A DNA stretch of 64,000 nt from 66-474 sp040255405 (GCA_040255405.1 JBDZUX010000004.1:106094-170093), one strand, 5' to 3'; shown: positions 38,993 through 47,003, counted from the first letter of the stretch. Made by a program: numbers and translations. The notes: generated from the letters alone by a model not told the origin.

Positions 38993-39343
38993 GCCGCTGT
39001 CGTGGAACGTCAGGCCATGGATGGCTGCCAACCGACCGACGTCGGCGCCCGCGAGAACTCCATGGTGCAGCGATCAGGGATGATCGCAAGAACTTGGTCG
39101 GGGCGGCGGGATTCGAACCCACGACCCCCTGCCCCCCAGGCAGATGCGCTACCAGGCTGCGCTACGCCCCGACCGAATGCGCATGATAACCGATAGCCGG
39201 ACGAACTGCCTCGGCAAGACACCACCCGAAGCGGCTGTTGTGGGAGGTCAGGCCATGGATAGCCGTTCTGGTTCACCTAGCGCCGTGCGGTCGCATCCCT
39301 CGTCATAGCCGTCGCGACGCAGCGATCAGGGGTGATCGCCAGA
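38993..39343. repeat. diverged direct repeats flanking tRNA-Pro
   Basis: Left copy (about 38993-39090) and right copy (about 39230-39343) share GTCAGGCCATGGAT and end with hairpins GCGATCAGGGATGATCGC (39069-39086) and GCGATCAGGGGTGATCGC (39321-39338), whose arms GCGATCA/TGATCGC are perfect. The tRNA gene lies between them. Confidence 0.75.
39095..39171 (-). tRNA. tRNA-Pro (GGG)
   Basis: A 77-base cloverleaf with the acceptor pair CGGGGCG/CGCCCCG, D-arm GCGCAGCCTGGTAGCGC, anticodon loop with GGG, T-arm GTGGGTTCGAATCCCGC, and an encoded CCA at the end. It lies just downstream of merR at the end of the translation operon, its usual place in Xanthomonads. A TATCAT-like -10 box is 12 bases upstream (39183-39188). 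Confidence 0.95.
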
Positions 39344-39351
39344 AGACCGCA

Positions 39352-39726
39352 TCAAGGCGTCTTGCGCAGCGGATCGCGCAGCAACTGCAGCAACTGCTCC
39401 AGCTCCAGGCGCATCTGGCGCACGATCTGGTGCGAGATGGACGCTTCCATCCGGCCCTGCTGGCCTTCCAGCCGCGCACGCGCGCCGGTGATGGTGAAGC
39501 CCTGGTCGTACAGCAGCGCGCGGATCTGGCGAATCATCAGCACGTCGTGGCGCTGGTAGTAGCGGCGGTTGCCGCGCCGCTTCACCGGGTTCAGCGCAGG
39601 AAATTCCTGCTCCCAGTAACGCAGCACATGCGGCTTGACCGCGCACAATTCGCTGACCTCGCCAATCGTGAAATACCGCTTGGCGGGAATCGCGGGAAGT
39701 TCGTTATTGTTGCCCTGATCCAGCAT
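39352..39726 (-). CDS. MerR family transcriptional regulator
   Basis: Winged-helix regulator of 124 residues: FTIGEVSELCAVKPHVLRYW (helix-turn-helix and wing) and RRYYQRHDVLMIRQIRALLY, then a short dimerisation helix. No metal-binding cysteines at the C-terminus are seen. This small MerR conserved beside ihfA has no experimentally known role that I can cite. Its start overlaps the ihfA end by 23 bases. Confidence 0.9.
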   Translation of the reverse strand: MLDQGNNNELPAIPAKRYFTIGEVSELCAVKPHVLRYWEQEFPALNPVKRRGNRRYYQRHDVLMIRQIRALLYDQGFTITGARARLEGQQGRMEASISHQIVRQMRLELEQLLQLLRDPLRKTP

Positions 39727-40006
39727 GGTTCTCGACTCTCAGTTTCAGCTTCTGCCCGGGGCGAAAGGTCACGACACGGCGTGCGGAGATCGGAATCTCC
39801 TCACCGGTCTTGGGATTGCGTCCGGGCCGCTGATTCTTGTTGCGCAGGTCGAAGTTGCCGAACCCCGACAACTTCACCGGCTCCCCCCGCTCGAGCGCCT
39901 CGCGCAGCACCTCGAAAAAGGCGTCCACGCATTCCCTGGCTTCACGCTTGTTGAGGCCCACGTCGAGAAACAGGCGCTCGGCCATCTCTGCCTTGGTCAG
40001 CGTCAT
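39704..40006 (-). CDS. ihfA: integration host factor subunit alpha
   Basis: DNA-bending protein, 100 residues, HU/IHF fold: LTKAEMAERLFLDVGLNKRE, FFEVLREALERGEPVKLSGF and the DNA-intercalating arm RNPKTGEEIPISARRVVTFRPG with the key Pro. It lies two bases after pheT and overlaps merR. Works as a heterodimer with IHF beta, which is encoded elsewhere. Confidence 0.96.
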   Translation of the reverse strand: MTLTKAEMAERLFLDVGLNKREARECVDAFFEVLREALERGEPVKLSGFGNFDLRNKNQRPGRNPKTGEEIPISARRVVTFRPGQKLKLRVENHAGSGQQ

Positions 40007-40008
40007 GT

Positions 40009-42444
40009 TCAACCTCTCAGTCTTGCCCCAAATTCGCCTTCCAGCAGTCTGACCGCATCGGCCACACTCCGGTCGGCGTCCTCGTCCGTAAGCGTGCGCG
40101 AATCGTCCTGCAAAATCAAGCCTATAGCAAGACTCTTTCGACCCGCGCTCAATCCCGGACCTCGAAAACAGTCGAACAGTACCACTTCGTTCAAGATTGT
40201 TGGCAAGCCTGAACGAAGCGCGGCGGCGATCCGCGCCCACTCGACCGCCTCGTCCATTTCGACCGCGATGTCGCGGCGGATCGAGGGAAAGTGTGGCAGC
40301 GCCCGCGCCGCCGGGATCGGGCGCCGGCGCAATGCCTGCAGGCCAATGTCGAAGACATGGGTCTCGGGGAGGTCCAGTTGCCGCTGCAGGGCCGGATGCA
40401 GGGCTCCGACCGCGCCCACCGCGACCCCATCGCGGAGCACCCGCGCGCCGCGTCCGGGGTGCAGCCAATCCGGCAGCTCGTTCGTGTCGAACGACCAGGT
40501 CCCCGGCGCACCGGACAGCGCAATCACGGATTCGAGATCACCCTTCATGTCATGGAAATCCAGCGCACGCTTTGCTTCGCCCCATTGCTCGGCATACGCG
40601 TTGCCGCAAGCGACCGCCGCCAGCATCGCAGTTTCGACGGGCGCGCCGGACCCAGCTTCTGCAGGAGCCGTCCTGGCGACGACCGACGCATCCGCATCGC
40701 GCGCGGGCGCGCTCCTACGAAAAACAACGCCCGACTCGAACAGCCGCACCCGCGCCTGTTGGCGATTGCGGTTGCGCTTGAGCGCTTCGACCAGGCCCGG
40801 CAGCAACGACGTGCGCATCACCGCCAAATCCGAAGACAGCGGATTGGCGAGCGGAACGGCGTTTGCGTCGAGCTGCCAGGATTGCAGCAGCTTCGGGTCG
40901 ACGAAGGCGTAACAGATCGCCTCGTGGTAATTGCGCGCGGCCAGGCCCGCGGCCAACGCGGAAACGGACACGACGGACTCGTCGTCGCGCGGCGCCGGCG
41001 GCGCCCCCGCGGGCAGGCGCGCCGGTACCGCGTCGTAGCCATGGATGCGCGCGACCTCTTCGATCAGGTCTTCCTCGCGTTCGATGTCGAAGCGGCGCGA
41101 TGGCGGCGTGACGCGCCAGCCCTCGTCCCGCGTTTCGACCGTCATGCCCAGGGCCGAGAGGATGCGTTCGACTTCGGCCGCTTCGATGGCGATGCCGAGC
41201 ACCCGCAGGATCCGCGCGCGGCGCAGCGCGATCGTGGCCGGAAGCTTGATGTGTTTCGGCATCGCGGCCTCGATGACCTCACCCGCCTGGCCGCCCGCAA
41301 TCCCGACCAGCAGGGCCGTCGCGCGTTCCATGGCCGCGCGCGGCAGTTCGGCATCGACACCGCGCTCGAAACGGTGGGCAGCGTCGGTGGTGAGGCCGAG
41401 CTTGCGCGCACGGCCCATGATCGCGGCGGGACTGAAATGCGCGGCTTCGAGAAACACGTCGCGGGTGGCATCGGTGACACGCGAATCGAACCCGCCCATC
41501 ACGCCGGCCACGGCAAGCGGCCTGGCGTTGTCGGCGACCAGCAGGAACGATGGATCGAGCACGGCCTCGCTGCCATCCAGCAACTTCAGGGTTTCGCCCT
41601 TGCGCGCACGCCGCACCCCGATGCCGCCGACGAGCTTCGCTTCGTCGAACGCGTGCATCGGCTGCCCGGTTTCCAGCATCACGTAATTGGTGACATCCAC
41701 CACCGCGTTGATCGGCTTGACGCCGGCTGCACGCAACCGCTGCGCCATCCAGAGCGGCGTTCGCGCGGCCATGTCGATGCCGCGCACCGCGCGCCCGAGA
41801 TAGCGCGGGCAATCAGCGCCGGCTTCGAGGCAGATTTCGCGCGGGGCCAGGACCACGGATTGCACGGGCGGCGCCGAGAACGCGGTCGCGCGCACCCCGA
41901 ATTCCGCGGCCACTTCGTCGGCCAGGCCCAGCATGCCAAGGCAATCGCCGCGATTGGGCGTCAGCTCGACCTCGATCGCCGTGTCCGGCAAACGGAGATA
42001 TTCGGCCAGCGGTTTGCCGGCCGGCGCATCACCCGGCAATTCCATCAAGCCCGACGCGTCGGCGTCGAGGCCAAGTTCCTTCGCCGAACACAACATGCCC
42101 TGCGAATCGACGCCGCGCAGCTTGGCCGTCTGGATCGTGACACCGTTTGGCAGCTTCGCGCCGACCGTCGCCAGCGGCGCGACCAGGCCTGCGCGGGCGT
42201 TGGGTGCCCCGCACACGACCTGCACTTCGCCCATCCCCGTGTCGACCCGGCACACGCGCAGCCTGTCGGCATCCGGATGGGGCGTGCACGCGACGATCCG
42301 GGCGACCACGACGTCGTCCAGCGAATCGCCGATCGACGCGACCTCGGCCACTTCCAGCCCGCTCAGGGTCAAGCGCTTCACCAACGTGGCGCTGTCGGCG
42401 CGGATGTCGACGAGTGAGCGAAGCCAGTTTTCGGAGAATTTCAT
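40009..42444 (-). CDS. pheT: phenylalanyl-tRNA synthetase beta subunit
   Basis: Large subunit of the alpha2-beta2 enzyme; it carries tRNA-binding and editing domains. The 811-residue product shows the N-terminal tRNA-binding domain (VVVARIVACTPHPDADRLRVC), B3/B4 editing region (NAVVDVTNYVMLETGQPMHAFD), B5 and the C-terminal anticodon-binding domain (FPSIRRDIAVEMDEAVEW). The residues at about 573-597 (RRSAPARDADASVV, ARTAPAEAGSG) are low in family character and are encoded by a REP-like element read through in frame; the protein is correspondingly longer than a typical bacterial PheT. ATG at 42444. Confidence 0.96.
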   Translation of the reverse strand: MKFSENWLRSLVDIRADSATLVKRLTLSGLEVAEVASIGDSLDDVVVARIVACTPHPDADRLRVCRVDTGMGEVQVVCGAPNARAGLVAPLATVGAKLPNGVTIQTAKLRGVDSQGMLCSAKELGLDADASGLMELPGDAPAGKPLAEYLRLPDTAIEVELTPNRGDCLGMLGLADEVAAEFGVRATAFSAPPVQSVVLAPREICLEAGADCPRYLGRAVRGIDMAARTPLWMAQRLRAAGVKPINAVVDVTNYVMLETGQPMHAFDEAKLVGGIGVRRARKGETLKLLDGSEAVLDPSFLLVADNARPLAVAGVMGGFDSRVTDATRDVFLEAAHFSPAAIMGRARKLGLTTDAAHRFERGVDAELPRAAMERATALLVGIAGGQAGEVIEAAMPKHIKLPATIALRRARILRVLGIAIEAAEVERILSALGMTVETRDEGWRVTPPSRRFDIEREEDLIEEVARIHGYDAVPARLPAGAPPAPRDDESVVSVSALAAGLAARNYHEAICYAFVDPKLLQSWQLDANAVPLANPLSSDLAVMRTSLLPGLVEALKRNRNRQQARVRLFESGVVFRRSAPARDADASVVARTAPAEAGSGAPVETAMLAAVACGNAYAEQWGEAKRALDFHDMKGDLESVIALSGAPGTWSFDTNELPDWLHPGRGARVLRDGVAVGAVGALHPALQRQLDLPETHVFDIGLQALRRRPIPAARALPHFPSIRRDIAVEMDEAVEWARIAAALRSGLPTILNEVVLFDCFRGPGLSAGRKSLAIGLILQDDSRTLTDEDADRSVADAVRLLEGEFGARLRG
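40656..40726. repeat. REP-like element inside pheT coding sequence
   Basis: On the minus strand GTAGGAGCGCGCCCGCGCGC begins the element and GCTCCTGCAGAAG ends it; the arms GTAGGAGC and GCTCCTGC are complementary (one G-U pair). It is read in frame, adding about 24 codons. GTAGGAGCG-type REPs are common in intergenic DNA of Xanthomonads and Pseudomonads. Confidence 0.65.
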
Positions 42445-42456
42445 GGACTTTGGTTT

Positions 42457-42540
42457 GTAGGGCGGGTGACAACCCGCCGGTCGATCAAACGGGATTTGCG
42501 AGCAACTTGGCGGGATACGCTGCGCTTCTCCCGCCCTACA
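42457..42540. repeat. REP-like pair between pheS and pheT
   Basis: TGTAGGGCGGG (42457-42467) is the inverse of CCCGCCCTACA (42530-42540), flanking GGTGACAACCCGCC and TACGCTGCGCTTCTCC. It fills nearly the whole gap between the two genes, and its right end supplies the pheS stop codon TAG (42536-42538). Confidence 0.85.
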
Positions 42541-43531
42541 TAAACTGTTGCAGGAATCGCACGTCGTTCTCGAAGAACGCGCGCAAGTCGGTGACGGCGT
42601 AACGCAGCATCGCGAGGCGTTCCACGCCCATGCCGAATGCGAAGCCGGTGTAACGCTCGGGGTCGATGCCGCAATTCTTAAGCACGTTGGGGTGCACCAT
42701 GCCGCAGCCGAGCACCTCCAGCCAGCGCGTGCCGCCGTCATCGCGTTGCCAGCGGATGTCCACCTCCGCCGACGGTTCGGTGAACGGGAAATAGCTCGGC
42801 CGGAAGCGCATCTCCAGCGACTGTCCGAAGAATGCAGCCACGAACGCTTCGAGCGTCCCCTTCAAATCCGCGAAGGTGGCCGAATCGTCCACCAGCAGGC
42901 CCTCGACCTGGTGGAACATCGGCGAGTGGGTCTGGTCGGAATCGCTGCGGTACACCTTGCCCGGCGCGATGATGCGGACCGGCGGCTGCTGGCCGCGCAT
43001 CGCGCGGATCTGCACCGGCGAGGTGTGGGTGCGCAGCAGCCGCCCGTCGCCGAAGTAGAACGTGTCGTGCATCGCGCGCGCGGGATGGTGCGCGGGAAAA
43101 TTCAGCGCCTCGAAGTTGTGCCAGTCATCCTCGATCTCGGGGCCTTCGGCGACCGAATAACCGAGCTGCGCGAAGATCGCCTCGATGCGCTCGCGGGTAC
43201 GGGTGAGTGGATGGATCGTGCCGCGGCTGCCATCACGCCCGGGCAGGGTGACGTCGATGCGCTCCGATGCCAGCCGCTGTGCCAGCACCCCGCGCTCGAG
43301 GGTCGCCTTGCGCGCGGCAATCGCGTCAAGCAGCCTTTCCTTGGCCGCGTTGACTTCCGCGCCGCGCGCCTTGCGCGCATCGGGCGACAGCTTGCCGAGC
43401 GCCTTCAACTCCGCCGTGATCGCGCCGTTCTTGCCGAGCAGCGCCACGCGCTGCGCTTCCAGCGCGTCCGGCGTCGCGGCTGCGGCGATTGCAGCCAGCG
43501 CTTCATCGGTGCGTTGCCCCAACGTGTCCAT
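42536..43531 (-). CDS. pheS: phenylalanyl-tRNA synthetase alpha subunit
   Basis: Catalytic subunit, class II aminoacyl-tRNA synthetase, 331 residues. Features: N-terminal coiled coil (about 1-85), motif 2 RTHTSPVQIRAM, GKVYRSDSDQTHSPMFHQVEG, motif 3 with GFAFGMGVERLAMLRYAVTDLR. The start at 43531 (MDTLG) has GGGG nine bases before it. An in-frame ATG 25 codons upstream would give an N-terminal extension that runs through a hairpin; it is not favoured. The stop TAG comes from a REP-like repeat. Confidence 0.97.
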   Translation of the reverse strand: MDTLGQRTDEALAAIAAAATPDALEAQRVALLGKNGAITAELKALGKLSPDARKARGAEVNAAKERLLDAIAARKATLERGVLAQRLASERIDVTLPGRDGSRGTIHPLTRTRERIEAIFAQLGYSVAEGPEIEDDWHNFEALNFPAHHPARAMHDTFYFGDGRLLRTHTSPVQIRAMRGQQPPVRIIAPGKVYRSDSDQTHSPMFHQVEGLLVDDSATFADLKGTLEAFVAAFFGQSLEMRFRPSYFPFTEPSAEVDIRWQRDDGGTRWLEVLGCGMVHPNVLKNCGIDPERYTGFAFGMGVERLAMLRYAVTDLRAFFENDVRFLQQFM

Positions 43532-43545
43532 CGCAACCCCATGCA

Positions 43546-43585
43546 CAAAAGCAAAGCGGGGAGAAGGCAAGGCCCTCTCCCCGCT
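43546..43585 (-). terminator. strong hairpin with U-rich tail between rplT and pheS (possible attenuator or processing signal)
   Basis: On the minus strand AGCGGGGAGA pairs perfectly with TCTCCCCGCT across 11 bases, followed by TTGCTTTTG. This is where E. coli carries the pheM-pheST attenuator. The U-tract is interrupted, so termination is probably partial. No separate Phe-rich leader frame is seen ahead of it. Confidence 0.6.
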
Positions 43586-43629
43586 CGCTTGAATCATAGC
43601 GTCCGGCGTTCGACGCCAGAACGATCCAC

Positions 43630-43989
43630 TCAAGCAGCCAGGCTGGCCTTGGCCTTCTCGGCGATCGCGCCAAACGCCGCGATGTCGTGCACGGCGAGAT
43701 CCGCCAGCACCTTGCGGTCGATGGTGATGCCGGCCTTGTCGAGGCCCGCGATCAGGCGGCTGTAGGACAGCCCGAACTGGCGCGCGGCCGCGTTGATGCG
43801 CACGATCCACAACGCGCGGAACTGGCGCTTCTTCTGCTTGCGGCCGATGTAGGCGTACTGCTGGGCCTTGGTGACGGCCTGCTTGGCGACGCGATAGACC
43901 TTGCGGCGGGCGTTGTAATAGCCCTTGGCGGCCTTCAGGGTTTTCTTGTGACGCGCACGCGCGGTGACGCCACGTTTGACTCGTGCCAT
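43630..43989 (-). CDS. rplT: 50S ribosomal protein L20
   Basis: Early assembly protein of the large subunit, 119 residues, highly basic: MARVKRGVTARARHKKTLKA, YIGRKQKKRQFRALWIVRIN and NRKVLADLAV-type C-terminus (here DRKVLADLAVHDIAAF). In E. coli L20 also represses rpmI translation. Directly follows rpmI with a 12-base gap. Confidence 0.98.
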   Translation of the reverse strand: MARVKRGVTARARHKKTLKAAKGYYNARRKVYRVAKQAVTKAQQYAYIGRKQKKRQFRALWIVRINAAARQFGLSYSRLIAGLDKAGITIDRKVLADLAVHDIAAFGAIAEKAKASLAA

Positions 43990-44001
43990 GGTCGTCTCTC
44001 C

Positions 44002-44199
44002 TTACGCGTACGGCAGCATGCGACTGACACGCTTGGTGTCGGACTCATGCACGTGGTTGGGGGCGCGCAAGCCGCGTTTGCGCTTGGTCGACTTCTTGGT
44101 GAGGATGTGCGACTTGAACGCATGCCCGGCCTTGAACTTGCCGGACGCGGTCTTGCGGAACCGCTTGGCAGCGGCCCGGTTGGTCTTGATCTTTGGCAT
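44002..44199 (-). CDS. rpmI: 50S ribosomal protein L35
   Basis: Small basic large-subunit protein, 65 residues, MPKIKTNRAAAKRFRKTASG with KRGLRAPNHVHESDTKRV. ATG at 44199. Preceded by a structured leader (two hairpins) that could be the L20 autoregulation site by analogy with E. coli. Confidence 0.98.
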   Translation of the reverse strand: MPKIKTNRAAAKRFRKTASGKFKAGHAFKSHILTKKSTKRKRGLRAPNHVHESDTKRVSRMLPYA

Positions 44200-44286
44200 G
44201 TTTGCCACTCCGTTTGGGTTTTCGTGACTGGCCCGGGCGGCGATCCGCGATCGCGCTTTCCATCCATGCCCTTGCCGGCTTGTTGT

Positions 44287-44340
44287 GCGGCAACCGATGT
44301 TGCAAGTTGCCGCCTTGACCACCCGCCGATCCGCGGCGGG
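44287..44340 (-). promoter_or_regulatory. two hairpins in the infC-rpmI gap (candidate L20 regulatory region)
   Basis: GCGGCAAC (44287-44294) pairs with GTTGCCGC (44306-44313), 8-bp stem; CCCGCCG (44322-44328) pairs with CGGCGGG (44334-44340). The second, coming first in the message, has no T-run. In E. coli L20 binds structures ahead of rpmI; here this is inference from position. Confidence 0.5.
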
Positions 44341-44352
44341 CGGGTTGCCCCG

Positions 44353-44874
44353 CTACTTCTTCCTGGGGCTGATCATCATGGTCATCTGCCGCCCTTCCAT
44401 GCGCGGAAACTGATCCACTACGCCGGTTTCGGCGATGTCGTTCTGGATGCGCCGGGCCAGTTCGATACCCAGTTCCTGGTGCGACATCTCGCGACCGCGG
44501 AAGCGGATGTTGACCTTGACCTTGTCGCCTTCCTCCAGGAACCGCACCATGTTGCGCAGCTTGATGTTGTAGTCGCCCACGTCCGTGGTCGGGCGGAACT
44601 TCAACTCCTTGATTTCGATCTGCTTGGACTTCTTGCGCTGCGCGGCAGCCTTCTTCTGCTGCTCGAACTTGAACTTGCCGAAATCCATGATCCGGCATAC
44701 AGGCGGCTCGGCGGTCGGCTGGATCTCGACCAGATCCAGACCAGCGTCCTCTGCCATGGCCAATGCCTCGTCCCGCTCGAGGATTCCGACCTGCTCTCCA
44801 TCGGCGCCGATCACCCGCACGCGCGGGACACGGATTTCGTGGTTGCGCCGATTACCTTTGTTTTCGGTTGCGAT
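44353..44874 (-). CDS. infC: translation initiation factor IF-3 (ATC start codon)
   Basis: Binds 30S subunits and checks the start codon-initiator tRNA match. The 173-residue protein reads from the start codon I-ATENKGNRRNHEIRVPRV then VRVIGADGEQVG, YKIKLRNMVRFLEEGDKVKV-type core (DYNIKLRNMVRFLEEG) and ends SPRKK. Its start is ATC at 44872-44874, with GGAGAA six bases upstream and an in-frame TGA five codons before; no ATG or GTG exists until Val/Met positions 18 codons inside the conserved N-domain. The rare start is the known IF-3 autoregulation device (AUU in E. coli). Confidence 0.93.
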   Translation of the reverse strand: MATENKGNRRNHEIRVPRVRVIGADGEQVGILERDEALAMAEDAGLDLVEIQPTAEPPVCRIMDFGKFKFEQQKKAAAQRKKSKQIEIKELKFRPTTDVGDYNIKLRNMVRFLEEGDKVKVNIRFRGREMSHQELGIELARRIQNDIAETGVVDQFPRMEGRQMTMMISPRKK

Positions 44875-44923
44875 ACCGTCTTCTCCTGCTCAAGTTCGCC
44901 AGCGATGCCTGGCGTGCATTCCG

Positions 44924-46831
44924 TCAGCGCGGCCCGGCTTCGGCCTGCAAACGCTCGATGAAGGCTTGCAGCGGCAATTGCCCCAAGTCTTCCCCTGAAC
45001 GTGTACGCACGGAAACGGTGCCCTTCTCCGCCTCGCGATCGCCGACCACGAGCAGCCAAGGCACCTTTTGCAACGTATGCTCGCGGATTTTATAGCCGAT
45101 TTTCTCGTTGCGCAAATCGGCCGCGGCCCGGAATCCGGACCCGGCAAGACCCCTGGCCACCCCTTCCGCGTATTCGGCCTGGGCATCCGTGATGTTCATC
45201 ACCACCGCCTGCACCGGCGCCAGCCAGGTCGGGAAGTTGCCGGCGTGGTGCTCGATCAGGATGCCGAGGAACCGCTCCATCGAGCCGACGATCGCCCGGT
45301 GCAGCATCACCGGGGTATGGCGCTGGGAGTCCTCGCCCACGTATTCGGCGCCGAGGCGCCCCGGCATCGAGAAATCCACCTGCATGGTGCCGAGCTGCCA
45401 GTCGCGGCCGATCGCGTCGCGCAGGTGGTATTCGATCTTGGGGCCGTAGAAGGCGCCTTCGCCCGGCAACTCCTTCCATTCGGCACCGGCCTTGCGCAGC
45501 GCCGCGCGCAACGCGTCCTCGGCCTTGTCCCAGATCGCGTCGTCGCCAATGCGGGCCTCGGGCCGCAACGCCAGCATCAGTTCCACGTCCTTGAAGCCGA
45601 AATCGGCGTACACCTTCAGTGCCTCGCGGTGGAAATCCACCACTTCCTGCTCGATCTGGTCCTCGGTGCAGAAGACGTGCCCGTCGTCCTGCGTGAAGGC
45701 CCGCACGCGCAGCAGGCCGTGCAGCGCGCCGGATGGCTCGTTGCGGGTGCACGAACCGAACTCGCCGTAGCGGATCGGCAGGTCGCGGTAGCTGTGCAGG
45801 CCGTCGTTGTAGATCTGCACATGGCCCGGGCAGTTCATGGGCTTCACCGCGTAGGTGCGCTTCTCCGACTCGGTGAAGAACATGTGGTCCTTGTAGTTGT
45901 CCCAGTGGCCGGATTTCTTCCACAGGGAAACATCGAGGATCGACGGGCACTTGACTTCCTGATAGCCCGACTCACGATACACGCCCCGCATGTACTGCTC
46001 GACCTGCTGCCACAGCGTCCAGCCCTTGGCGTGCCAGAACGCCATCCCGGGCGCCTCCTCCTGCATGTGGAACAGGTCGAGCTGTCTGCCGAGCTTGCGG
46101 TGGTCGCGCTTTTCGGCCTCCTCGATGCGGGTCAGGTAGGCCTTCAGGTCCTTGTCGTTCAACCATGCGGTGCCGTAGATGCGCGACAACATCGCGTTGT
46201 CGGAATCGCCGCGCCAGTAGGCGCCCGCGGTCTTCATCAGCTTGAACGACTTCAGCCGCCCCGTGTCCGGCACGTGCGGGCCACGGCACAGGTCGGTGAA
46301 CTCGCCCTGCGAATACAGCGACAGTTCCTCGTTGGCCGGGATCGATTCGATGATCTCGGCCTTGTAGGCCTCGCCGATGCCTCGGAAGAACCGCACCGCT
46401 TCGTCGCGCGACTTCACGCTGCGGCTGAGCGGCAACGACTCCTTCGCGATCTTGTGCATTTCGGCTTCGATCGCAGGCAGGTCCTCGGGCTTGAACGGCT
46501 CGCCCTTGGGCGCAAAGTCGTAGAAGAAACCGTCCTCGATCACGGGGCCGATCGTCACCTGCGTGCCGGGATGCAGCCGCTGTACCGCCTGCGCCAGCAG
46601 ATGCGCGGTCGAATGGCGGATCACGTCGAGCGCCTCCGGGGACTTTTCGGTGACGATCTCGACGCGGGCGTCGTGTTCGACGATGCGCGAAAGATCCACC
46701 AGCTTGCCGTCGATCTTGCCGGCCAAAGCAGCCTTGGCAAGGCCGGCGCCGATGGACGCGGCGACCTCGCGCACGCTGGGCGGCGCGTCGAAGGATTTGG
46801 TGTTGTTGTCGGGAAGCGTGATTGTGATCAT
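44924..46831 (-). CDS. thrS: threonyl-tRNA synthetase
   Basis: Class II synthetase, 635 residues: N-terminal TGS domain (MITITLPDNNTKSFDAPPSV), editing domain with HSTAHLLAQAVQRLHPG, catalytic core with PMNCPGHVQIY, RYGEFGSCTRNEPSGALHGL and VMLHRAIVGSMERFLGILIEH, and a C-terminal anticodon domain (LRNEKIGYKIREHTLQKVPW). ATG at 46831. First gene of the translation operon; upstream are a predicted leader peptide rich in threonine and a terminator (see 47039-47190). Confidence 0.98.
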   Translation of the reverse strand: MITITLPDNNTKSFDAPPSVREVAASIGAGLAKAALAGKIDGKLVDLSRIVEHDARVEIVTEKSPEALDVIRHSTAHLLAQAVQRLHPGTQVTIGPVIEDGFFYDFAPKGEPFKPEDLPAIEAEMHKIAKESLPLSRSVKSRDEAVRFFRGIGEAYKAEIIESIPANEELSLYSQGEFTDLCRGPHVPDTGRLKSFKLMKTAGAYWRGDSDNAMLSRIYGTAWLNDKDLKAYLTRIEEAEKRDHRKLGRQLDLFHMQEEAPGMAFWHAKGWTLWQQVEQYMRGVYRESGYQEVKCPSILDVSLWKKSGHWDNYKDHMFFTESEKRTYAVKPMNCPGHVQIYNDGLHSYRDLPIRYGEFGSCTRNEPSGALHGLLRVRAFTQDDGHVFCTEDQIEQEVVDFHREALKVYADFGFKDVELMLALRPEARIGDDAIWDKAEDALRAALRKAGAEWKELPGEGAFYGPKIEYHLRDAIGRDWQLGTMQVDFSMPGRLGAEYVGEDSQRHTPVMLHRAIVGSMERFLGILIEHHAGNFPTWLAPVQAVVMNITDAQAEYAEGVARGLAGSGFRAAADLRNEKIGYKIREHTLQKVPWLLVVGDREAEKGTVSVRTRSGEDLGQLPLQAFIERLQAEAGPR

Positions 46832-46888
46832 GGGTTGAAACCGTGGATCGGAATCGGGGCCGCGGGCCGGAAGCTGACAAACATCGCC

Positions 46889-47003
46889 GTCATTCCGGAC
46901 GCTGCGAAGCAGCGATCCGGAACCCAGCGACTTTGCTTTTGCACCGAAAGTCACCAGGTTCCGGGTCCCGCCGCGATGAAGCCGCGGCGGCCCCGGAATG
47001 ACG
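46889..47003. repeat. REP-like inverted elements in the thrS leader
   Basis: CGTCATTCCGGACGC with GATCCGGAACCC (46889-46924) and, opposed, AGGTTCCGGGTCCC with GGCCCCGGAATGACG (46958-47003). The outer arms GTCATTCCGG and CCGGAATGAC are exact inverses. They lie in the transcript between the predicted attenuator and thrS. Confidence 0.65.

Noticed and set aside
43532..43606. Longer PheS starting at 43606
   Set aside because: It would translate through a strong hairpin, and the conserved family start with a ribosome site is at 43531; kept only as a possibility in the findings.
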